Of a DNA stretch of 5,702 bases, positions 1-5,032 are shown one piece after another. Positions within the stretch are counted from its first letter, which is position 1; each line of letters opens with the position of its first letter. The notes beneath the pieces were generated by a model, which was not told the origin of the DNA, ran no database searches, and was given only the letters and a program-made list of their open reading frames with translations. The translations under genes and the position numbers were made by a program. The DNA comes from Alphaproteobacteria bacterium (GTDB lineage: Bacteria; Pseudomonadota; Alphaproteobacteria; Caulobacterales; Parvularculaceae), in the NCBI GenBank assembly GCA_030428745.1, contig JAUIEG010000195.1:1-5702 (forward strand), written 5' to 3'.

Positions 1-159
1 TGCTTCCGCGAGCTCTTTGACGGCGCTTTTCAGATGATCGTCACGAATATCTGCGATCGCGATTTTGCACCCGGCTTTGCCGAAGACTTCCGCCTGACCG
101 AGGCCCACCCCCGATCCACCACCGGTGATGAAAGCAACCTTGCCTTTTACGTCCGTCAA
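1..159 (-). CDS. SDR family NAD(P)-dependent oxidoreductase, N-terminal part (cut by left window edge)
   Basis: This is the first 53 codons of a short-chain dehydrogenase/reductase; the rest lies beyond the left edge. The visible peptide begins (M)TDVKGKVAFITGGGSGVGLG. It shows the first beta strand and the Rossmann cofactor motif TGxxxGxG (TGGGSGVG, residues 12-19). A second beta strand ends in IAIADIRDD, where the acidic Asp after the strand usually favours NAD(H) over NADP(H). The catalytic Ser-Tyr-Lys residues are off-window, so the substrate cannot be read. No ATG or GTG exists in frame between the stop of the upstream gene and the motif. The start is therefore TTG at 159-157, supported by AGGGAG seven bases upstream. 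It sits 33 bases downstream of the BKACE gene on the same strand, so the two are probably co-transcribed. Members of this family often oxidise a secondary alcohol to a ketone, which would supply the beta-keto substrate of BKACE; that role is inferred. Confidence 0.88.
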   Translation of the reverse strand, partial: MTDVKGKVAFITGGGSGVGLGQAEVFGKAGCKIAIADIRDDHLKSAVKELAEA

Positions 160-166
160 TTTCCGA

Positions 167-172
167 CTCCCT
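167..172 (-). promoter_or_regulatory. Ribosome binding site that fixes the TTG start of the SDR gene
   Basis: The minus strand reads AGGGAG, then a seven-base spacer, then TTG at 159-157. It is the only Shine-Dalgarno-like run in the 33-base gap after the BKACE stop. No ATG or GTG is available in this frame, so it is the evidence for a TTG start. Confidence 0.7.
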
Positions 173-192
173 GGTGTCTTCTTCTCTAGGAT

Positions 193-1077
193 CTATTCAC
201 TGAGGCCGAGCATGTTCCGGGCTTCCCCGGCGCTCGCTACATCGCGGCCAAGACGTTCGATCAACTCTGCGCCCCAGTGAACGAGATCGGCGTTTGAATC
301 CGCCTTGCGGCCGCGCCGCAGATAAATCGTGTCTTCAAACCCGACGCGCATATTGCCGCCAAGGAGGACCGCCTGCGCCGCCATCGGGAAGGAATGACGG
401 CTGACGCCGAAACCGGTCCAGATCGCGCCGCGCGGGATCTGGTTTTTCGCATAGGTCATCGCTTCTGTCGTCGCCGGGAGGCCGTATTTAGTGCCGAGCA
501 CGAAAGAGAAGGGAGAATTTTTCGGGATCGCGCCTTTTTCCATCAGGTCATCGGCGAAAACGAAATCGCCGGCTTCAAAACATTCAATTTCGGGAAGAAC
601 GCCAGCGTCCTGAATCATGTGTCCCATGCGGGTAATCATGGGATCGAGATTGATGGCTACGCCGCCCCAAAGCTGCATGGTGCAAATATCGAGCGTGCAC
701 ATTTCGGGCTTTAAATCGAGAATATGTTCGAGCCGCTTTTCAGCGGTGAACATCAACGTTCCCTTTTCCGCCGGCGCCGGCATTTTCGGGTCTTCATCGC
801 TCTGCATCCAGGTGCATCCTGGCCCCGTCGTGATGTTGAAGATGACCTCATTATTCTTCTCTCGAATGAGCGAAGCGACCTCTTGATAATGTTCAAGTTC
901 GGTGGAAATGCCGCCGGTTTCGGGATTGCGCACATGGATGTGGAGAATTGAGGCTCCAGCTTCCGCTGCGGCGATGCCGGCGTCAGCAATCTCGCGCGGC
1001 TTCACCGGGAAATTCGGGTGGTCCGGCAGCGGCGACGAGCCTGTCAGCGCGCAGGTGATGATGACTTTTCCACTCAT
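193..1077 (-). CDS. Beta-keto acid cleavage enzyme (BKACE, DUF849, 3-keto-5-aminohexanoate cleavage family)
   Basis: The product is a 294-residue TIM-barrel, zinc-dependent enzyme. The family condenses a beta-keto acid with acetyl-CoA and cleaves it to acetoacetate plus a new acyl-CoA; it acts in the cytosol. Against the founding member Kce (from memory) the active site is clear. HIH at residues 46-48 supplies two zinc ligands. GFED (246-249) supplies the third ligand, Glu248, and the following catalytic Asp249. Arg244 is spaced exactly as Arg226 of Kce. The N-terminal KVIITCALTG strand and the LPEIECFEAG segment (161-170) also fit. Two differences stand out: Ser14 where Kce has Glu14, and about 18 extra residues around positions 85-110. 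Both argue against 3-keto-5-aminohexanoate as substrate. A start at 1077 is preferred because AAGGGA lies six bases upstream; the ATG at 1092 has no such signal. It leads an apparent operon with the SDR gene and is divergent from the XRE regulator. The exact substrate is unknown. Confidence 0.93.
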   Translation of the reverse strand: MSGKVIITCALTGSSPLPDHPNFPVKPREIADAGIAAAEAGASILHIHVRNPETGGISTELEHYQEVASLIREKNNEVIFNITTGPGCTWMQSDEDPKMPAPAEKGTLMFTAEKRLEHILDLKPEMCTLDICTMQLWGGVAINLDPMITRMGHMIQDAGVLPEIECFEAGDFVFADDLMEKGAIPKNSPFSFVLGTKYGLPATTEAMTYAKNQIPRGAIWTGFGVSRHSFPMAAQAVLLGGNMRVGFEDTIYLRRGRKADSNADLVHWGAELIERLGRDVASAGEARNMLGLSE

Positions 1078-1083
1078 GGGAAT

Positions 1084-1089
1084 TCCCTT
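1084..1089 (-). promoter_or_regulatory. Ribosome binding site choosing the second ATG of the BKACE gene
   Basis: The minus strand reads ATG-AAGGGA-ATTCCC-ATG. AAGGGA is six bases before the ATG at 1077-1075, while the earlier ATG at 1092-1090 has only CACCCAA in front of it. The protein would then begin MSGKVIITCA, as is usual for the family. Confidence 0.65.
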
Positions 1090-1122
1090 CATTTGGGTGA
1101 CGATTTCGCCCTTGGTCGCAAT

Positions 1123-1138
1123 ATGAATCTCAATTCAT
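1123..1138. repeat. Inverted repeat ATGAAT-N4-ATTCAT in the divergent control region
   Basis: Two six-base arms, ATGAAT (1123-1128) and ATTCAT (1133-1138), are perfect reverse complements around CTCA. It lies between the divergent BKACE and XRE genes, 46 bases upstream of the BKACE start at 1077. It could be a second protein-binding site or part of the minus-strand promoter. Short AT-rich arms like these can occur by chance, so the call is weak. Confidence 0.35.
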
Positions 1139-1153
1139 CTGGCCGAGGAGTAC

Positions 1154-1167
1154 TATTACCGGTAATA
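1154..1167. promoter_or_regulatory. Perfect 14-bp palindrome, candidate operator of the XRE regulator
   Basis: TATTACCGGTAATA is perfectly self-complementary with no spacer. It ends nine bases before the XRE start codon, inside the 99-base divergent region shared with BKACE. The position fits an autoregulatory operator that would also control the BKACE-SDR pair. XRE proteins usually bind such palindromes as dimers (family knowledge); that this protein binds this site is inference. Zero spacing makes an RNA hairpin unlikely, which favours a DNA site. Confidence 0.6.
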
Positions 1168-1176
1168 CGATAAGTT

Positions 1177-2019
1177 ATGCAGCAAAACCGCTCGGAATTA
1201 GCTCGCTTTCTCAGAAGCGCCCGAAACCGCCTCAATCCGGCGGATTTCGGCATTGTGGCCACCGGCCGGCGGCGCACGCCCGGGTTGCGGCGCGAAGAGG
1301 TGGCGACACTCGCTGGCATTAGTCTCACTTGGTACACATGGTTCGAACAGGGTCGTGATATCCGGCCTTCCGCCGAAGTGCTCGACAATCTGAGCGTCGT
1401 CTTGCGGCTGGATGAGAAGGAGCGGGCATTTCTATTCCATCTGGCGCAGGGGCGTCCGCCGCCGCTCGCTCCCGATGTTCATGAGAATCTCAGTTCCGGC
1501 GTCCGGCTCGCGCTCGACACGGTGGGCGTGCCGGCAATCGTGATTAATGAAAACTGGTCCGTCATCGGATGGAATAATCTCTACGCTCATATTCTGCGTG
1601 ACTACGGCGCCGTACCGGCGGATGACCGCAACATGCTGCGCGTGCTCCTGTTGTCGGAGCGCTATCAGGAAGATGCAGACGAATTCAAAAAGATGGTGAA
1701 ACGGCTGACGGCGAAACTACGCTGGGACTACAGTCGCTCAAAAGATCCCACCTATTTCGACAAGCTCATTGCGGAAATGCGTGCGCAATGTCCGGCCTTC
1801 GATCAATATTGGCAGGGCACTGAAATCACGGACAGCTTCGAAGCGTCACATTCAGTGAAATATGAAGGCCTTGGCCGGATTGATTTTCACCATACGTCTT
1901 ACGCTATCGAAGGCGTGCTCGGTCAGCGCATGGTGCTGTTCTCGCCGGAAAATGACGATAGCAGAGCGCGTTTGGCGCAGGTCAAAGACGCACTGAAAAA
2001 AGAGTTCGGTTATGTCTGA
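1177..2019 (+). CDS. XRE-family transcriptional regulator with MmyB-like ligand-binding domain
   Basis: This 280-residue cytosolic DNA-binding protein has two parts. Residues about 6-83 form an XRE helix-turn-helix with the hallmark segments RRRTPGLRREEVATLAGIS (31-49) and WYTWFEQGRDIRPS (52-65). The latter contains the recognition helix and the conserved EQGRDI turn. Residues about 105-275 form the MmyB-like ligand-binding domain, opening with VGVPAIVINENWSVIGWN. The length matches the family, and the protein is complete. The ligand is unknown; relatives are commonly placed beside SDR and other catabolic genes they control. It is divergent from BKACE-SDR and reads toward the LigM-type gene, so it is well placed to govern both. 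No convincing Shine-Dalgarno precedes the ATG: GAGGAG at 1145-1150 is 26 bases away. Either initiation is weak or the transcript has a very short leader. Function as regulator is secure; activator or repressor cannot be told. Confidence 0.93.
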   Translation: MQQNRSELARFLRSARNRLNPADFGIVATGRRRTPGLRREEVATLAGISLTWYTWFEQGRDIRPSAEVLDNLSVVLRLDEKERAFLFHLAQGRPPPLAPDVHENLSSGVRLALDTVGVPAIVINENWSVIGWNNLYAHILRDYGAVPADDRNMLRVLLLSERYQEDADEFKKMVKRLTAKLRWDYSRSKDPTYFDKLIAEMRAQCPAFDQYWQGTEITDSFEASHSVKYEGLGRIDFHHTSYAIEGVLGQRMVLFSPENDDSRARLAQVKDALKKEFGYV

Positions 2020-2043
2020 GGGTGCGGGCGTTCATCATAAAAA

Positions 2044-2087
2044 CATTGTTGCATACGCTGCGAGTGCGAAGAGCATTGTATGCGCTG
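2044..2087. repeat. Imperfect direct repeat downstream of the XRE gene
   Basis: CATTGT-TGC-ATACGCTG (2044-2060) is echoed by CATTGT-ATGCGCTG (2074-2087). The starts are exactly 30 bases apart, about three helical turns. Overlapping inverted arms GCATAC (2051-2056) and GTATGC (2078-2083) are also present. This could be a tandem activator site upstream of the LigM-type gene, or duplicated spacer DNA. Confidence 0.35.
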
Positions 2088-2097
2088 TAAATCAACA

Positions 2098-2114
2098 TGT
2101 TAGCGCCGGTAACA
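2098..2114. promoter_or_regulatory. Near-perfect 17-bp palindrome upstream of the LigM-type gene
   Basis: TGTTAGCGCCGGTAACA pairs at seven of eight arm positions around a central C; only the G/G pair at 2103/2109 fails. Its right half, CCGGTAA, is identical to the right half of the palindrome at 1154-1167. It lies 112 bases before the demethylase start, where an activator or distal operator could sit. Shared recognition by the XRE protein is inferred. Confidence 0.5.
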
Positions 2115-2147
2115 GTTTTCACTTTTCATTGCTTATGAAAGCGCGCC

Positions 2148-2164
2148 CCGGAAAGTATTTCCGG
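2148..2164. promoter_or_regulatory. 17-bp palindrome with perfect 7-bp arms upstream of the LigM-type gene
   Basis: CCGGAAA-GTA-TTTCCGG has perfect seven-base arms around a three-base centre, 62 bases before the demethylase start. It could be an operator near the promoter. As RNA it would be a short hairpin but is followed by AATTTATAG, not a U-run, so it is a poor terminator for the XRE gene. The protein that would bind it is unknown. Confidence 0.5.
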
Positions 2165-2211
2165 AATTTATAGTTTATCGCACGGGTCAAACTGACAGCA
2201 GTCAAAACTTA

Positions 2212-2217
2212 AGGGAG
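2212..2217 (+). promoter_or_regulatory. Ribosome binding site of the LigM-type gene
   Basis: AGGGAG lies nine bases before the ATG at 2227. It confirms the start that gives the family-typical N-terminus. Confidence 0.7.
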
Positions 2218-2226
2218 CAGTAGTCG

Positions 2227-3534
2227 ATGACGTCGAAAAACCTTGAAGAAGCCATGAAGGCGGCAGGTGGGCCAGTCACCATGCTCCGCAATTCGCAGGC
2301 CGGTCCAAATGTTTATCCTGGCGTTCCGCCGGAATACACCAACTGGCGCGATGAGCAGCGCGGCTGGCAGGAGACATGCGTTCTCTTCAATCAGTCCTAT
2401 CATATGGCTGATCTCGCTGTAGAAGGGCCGGGCGCTTTTGATTTTCTCAACTACCTTGGCATCAACACGTTCAAGAACTTCACCGTCAATAAGGCGAAAC
2501 AGTTCGTGCCGGTGACGCCTGACGGCTATGTGATTGGGGATGTCATTCTGTTTTATCTCGCTGAGAACAAGTTCAACCTTGTTGGCCGCATCCCGACGCT
2601 TAACTGGATCATGTTCCATGCTGAATCCGGCAAGTGGGATGTAAAGGTCGAGCTTGATGAGCGCACGGCGATGCGCAAAGACCAGTCCCGCCGCAAAGCC
2701 TATCGCTTCCAGGTGCAGGGCCCCAATGCCATGGCCACGATGGAAAAAGCCCTCGGCCAGAAGCCGCCGGAACTGAAATTCTTCAATATGACGACGCTAA
2801 AAATTGCGGGCAAAGATGTCGGCGCACTGCGTCACGGAATGGCCGGTCAGCCAGGCTTTGAACTTTATGGTCCGTGGGATGACGGCGAAGCCGTGCGTCA
2901 GGCGTTAATCAAGGCGGTCTACTCAGGTGACAGTCTGAAAGACTATCGCCAGTGGTTGCCGGGCACGAGCTATGAAGCGAACGCCTCTATTGGCGGCAGC
3001 TTTGTCTCGGACAAGATCGAAGATTATTACTTCACGCCTTGGGATCTTTCCTATGGCGGCTTCGTCAAGTTTGATCACGACTTTATTGGCCGCGAAGCGC
3101 TTGAGAAGAAGCAGAACGATGAGCACCGCATTAAAGTGACGCTGGCGCTCGATAGCGACGAAGTCCTCCAGTGCATCGGCTCGCAGCTGCAAAAGGGCGA
3201 GCGCGCAAAGTTCATGGAGTTCCCCTCTGCGGTTTACTCCATGCACCCGTTTGACCGCGTCATGGTTGGCGATGAAGTGGCCGGGGTGTCGACCTGGGTC
3301 GGCTACTCTTCCAATGAGCGCAAAATGCTGACGCTCGCGATCCTCGATCCTAAATATGCGACGCCGGGCACCGAAGTCCGTTTCGTTTGGGGCGAGGAAA
3401 ATGGCGGCACGACAAAACCGACGGTCGAACCGCATTCGCAAACGTCGATCAAGGCGGTCGTCAGTCCGGTTCCTTACTCGGAAGTCGCGCGGACCAGCTA
3501 CGCCGATGTGGATGGCTGGCGCGGGAAGCTTTAA
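2227..3534 (+). CDS. Tetrahydrofolate-dependent aryl O-demethylase homologue (LigM/GcvT-fold), lacking a 30-residue segment
   Basis: The 435-residue cytosolic protein aligns by eye from end to end with LigM of Sphingobium (471 residues). LigM moves the methoxy methyl of vanillate or 3-O-methylgallate to tetrahydrofolate. Shared blocks include MLRNSQ (19-24), PVTPDGYVIGD (95-105), FQVQGPNA (161-168), LKFFNM (183-188), LRHGMAG (201-207), ANASIGGSFVS (251-261), FVKFDHDFIGR (279-289), VWGEENGGT (387-395) and VVSPVPYS (411-418). Equivalents of LigM pocket residues Tyr31, His60 and Arg122 are present as Tyr30, His59 and Arg121. However, after Ala230 the block matching LigM residues about 234-263 is absent, and it contains the catalytic Tyr247. 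The frame is intact and both sides stay collinear, so this is a clean in-frame loss. It lies 207 bases downstream of the XRE gene, past three repeat elements, and ends in a terminator. Family assignment is strong; demethylase activity is doubtful. Confidence 0.9.
   Translation: MTSKNLEEAMKAAGGPVTMLRNSQAGPNVYPGVPPEYTNWRDEQRGWQETCVLFNQSYHMADLAVEGPGAFDFLNYLGINTFKNFTVNKAKQFVPVTPDGYVIGDVILFYLAENKFNLVGRIPTLNWIMFHAESGKWDVKVELDERTAMRKDQSRRKAYRFQVQGPNAMATMEKALGQKPPELKFFNMTTLKIAGKDVGALRHGMAGQPGFELYGPWDDGEAVRQALIKAVYSGDSLKDYRQWLPGTSYEANASIGGSFVSDKIEDYYFTPWDLSYGGFVKFDHDFIGREALEKKQNDEHRIKVTLALDSDEVLQCIGSQLQKGERAKFMEFPSAVYSMHPFDRVMVGDEVAGVSTWVGYSSNERKMLTLAILDPKYATPGTEVRFVWGEENGGTTKPTVEPHSQTSIKAVVSPVPYSEVARTSYADVDGWRGKL
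2914..2919 (+). other. Junction of an apparent 90-base in-frame deletion within the LigM-type gene
   Basis: Codons for Lys229-Ala230 are followed directly by Val231-Tyr232-Ser233. In LigM about 30 residues separate these two conserved stretches (after ILEA and before IYTGD, from memory). The expected ancestral sequence has an Ala codon at both ends of the lost block. A short direct repeat such as GCG could therefore have mediated loss by slippage. This is inference from protein comparison; the deleted DNA is not in the window. Confidence 0.6.
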
Positions 3535-3553
3535 ACGCCGCGACAATCGGCAT

Positions 3554-3586
3554 AAAAAAACGCCAGCGGAAACGCTGGCGTTTTTT
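3554..3586. terminator. Intrinsic terminator after the LigM-type gene, likely bidirectional
   Basis: An eight-base perfect stem CGCCAGCG / CGCTGGCG (3561-3568 and 3573-3580) closes a GAAA tetraloop. Seven A precede it (3554-3560) and six T follow (3581-3586). The A and T tracts flank it symmetrically, so it can stop RNA polymerase from either side. It lies 19 bases after the demethylase stop codon and should separate that gene's transcript from the transporter gene. Confidence 0.93.
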
Positions 3587-3700
3587 GTAGCCTGGCTTCG
3601 CAGATGCAAATAGAGTCTTCCTTGCTTGTCGCACTTCTGCGGCGCAGACTAGTTTTTCATCTTCTTGAAGCGCTTTGCGCGCAGATTTACTGGATGCGGC

Positions 3701-5017
3701 ATGGCGACTCCCGAACACTCGGCCGACTCGGTTTCCAAAGTTCTCAATGATGCGCCGATGGGCGCGATGCAGGTCTTCATTATTATCCTCCTGGTGCTGC
3801 TCAATGCGCTGGATGGGTTTGATGTGCTCGCTATCACCTTTGCGGCGCCGGGAATTTCCGAAGACTGGTCAATCAGCCGCGCGGCGCTGGGCGCGGTCAT
3901 CGCTGCGAATGTTATCGGCGCCGGGGCGTCGGTGTTTCTGGCGCCAATGGCGGACCGGATTGGCCGCCGGCCGACGGTGCTCGTTAGTCTCGTCATCATG
4001 TCCATGGGAATGGTGCTCACTGCATGGGTCGACACTCTCGCGATGCTGACGGCTTGCCGGCTTTTGACGGGCCTTGGCGTTGGCTTGATGATTCCGTCGA
4101 TCACCGCTGTTGCAGCGGAGTTTTCCAACAATCGCCGCCGTGACCTCGCTGTGAGCGCCATGACCATCGGTTTTCCTTTGGGCGGTCTTGTTGGCGGGTT
4201 CATCGCTGCCGATATCGTGGAAGCTGCGGGCTGGCGCGCGATCTTCACGGCGGGTGGACTTGCGACGGCGGCGTTCATACCGGTCGTTTGGTTTGCTCTG
4301 CCGGAGTCGCCTGAATATCTCGCGTCACGCGGCGGGCCGGGCGCGCTTCAAAAAATCAACGTCGTCCTGAAACGTCTCGGCCATTCAACTGTGGACGAAG
4401 CCCGGGCGCCCGAACTCAAAAAGGAAAGCGCTGATCCGCGCGAGCTGCTGGGTCCCGGTTTACGGATGCTGACAGTGCTGCTGATCAGCGCCTATTTCCT
4501 GCATATCATGGCGTTTTATTTCTTCAGCGGATGGACGCCGAAAATTCTCACTGACGCGGGCTATACGCAATCGGCGGCTATCGCCACATCGGCGATTACC
4601 TCGATGGGCGGCGTTGTCGGCGGCGTTCTGGTGGGGCTGGCGTCAGCTTATCTCGGGCTCAAACGGCTGGCGGTCGCTTCCATGGTGGGGACGTCCATTC
4701 TGATGACCATGTTTGCGATGAATACAGGCGATCTCGCCGTCTTGCGCATTGTGACTTTCATGCTTGGCGTTTTCATGATGGGCGGCATTGTCGGGCTCTA
4801 CGCTTTCCTCGCGCGCGCGTTTCCGGCGCGATTACGGGTCACCGGTTGTGCGCTCGCTGTCGCCATAGGACGCGGCGGCGGCGTTGTCGGGCGGGTGCTC
4901 GGCGGGGTGCTTCTTGACGCCGGCATGAAAGCCAGCGCGGTCTTGATGGCGATTGGCGCAACAGCTGCTGTGGGGGCGCTGTTTCTCCTACGGGTTCAAC
5001 TGAGAGATAACGGCTAG
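3701..5017 (+). CDS. MFS transporter, aromatic acid:H+ symporter (AAHS, PcaK/VanK-like) family
   Basis: This 438-residue inner-membrane protein matches PcaK-type importers in length (about 450) and motifs. DGFD at 38-41 lies in the first membrane helix; its aspartates are needed for 4-hydroxybenzoate uptake in PcaK (family knowledge). The helix 2-3 loop reads MADRIGRRP (83-91). RLLTGLGVG (120-128), the GWRAIF segment (177-182) and LPESPEYL (200-207) are further MFS signatures. A hydrophilic central loop (about 201-250) divides two six-helix halves. I chose ATG 3701 because the only upstream in-frame start, TTG at 3665, has no ribosome binding site and would add a basic 12-residue tail. The signal before 3701 is itself weak (GGA near 3692). 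It stands 166 bases behind the LigM-type gene but beyond a terminator, so it probably has its own promoter. A methoxylated or hydroxylated benzoate is a reasonable guess for the substrate. Confidence 0.92.
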   Translation: MATPEHSADSVSKVLNDAPMGAMQVFIIILLVLLNALDGFDVLAITFAAPGISEDWSISRAALGAVIAANVIGAGASVFLAPMADRIGRRPTVLVSLVIMSMGMVLTAWVDTLAMLTACRLLTGLGVGLMIPSITAVAAEFSNNRRRDLAVSAMTIGFPLGGLVGGFIAADIVEAAGWRAIFTAGGLATAAFIPVVWFALPESPEYLASRGGPGALQKINVVLKRLGHSTVDEARAPELKKESADPRELLGPGLRMLTVLLISAYFLHIMAFYFFSGWTPKILTDAGYTQSAAIATSAITSMGGVVGGVLVGLASAYLGLKRLAVASMVGTSILMTMFAMNTGDLAVLRIVTFMLGVFMMGGIVGLYAFLARAFPARLRVTGCALAVAIGRGGGVVGRVLGGVLLDAGMKASAVLMAIGATAAVGALFLLRVQLRDNG

Positions 5018-5032
5018 CATCGGCTCCATACT

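Noticed and set aside
1078..1087. Palindrome GGGAATTCCC overlapping the BKACE ribosome binding site
   Set aside because: It has no loop to form an RNA hairpin, and it is readily explained by the AGGGA ribosome binding site meeting its neighbouring bases by chance.
2923..3609. Long minus-strand open frame opposite the LigM-type gene
   Set aside because: It is the antisense shadow of a clearly conserved gene. It is rich in Arg and Ala with no recognisable domain, and it runs across the intrinsic terminator.
3636..3648. Small hairpin TCTGC-GGC-GCAGA followed by CTAGTTTTT
   Set aside because: A five-base stem with a three-base loop, offset from a short T-run, is weak. A far stronger terminator lies 50 bases upstream.
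3622..3650. Possible promoter TTGCTT - 17 bases - CAGACT before the transporter gene
   Set aside because: The -10 hexamer matches the consensus at only three of six positions. A promoter is expected here because of the upstream terminator, but I cannot place it from sequence.
3665..3700. TTG start giving the transporter a 12-residue N-terminal extension
   Set aside because: There is no ribosome binding site before it. The extension is Arg-rich and atypical, whereas ATG 3701 gives the usual short tail before the first membrane helix.
3649..4278. Minus-strand open frame of about 209 codons opposite the transporter gene
   Set aside because: Low-complexity Ala/Ser/Thr/Arg composition mirrors the codon bias of the transporter. 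There is no family resemblance and no initiation signal.
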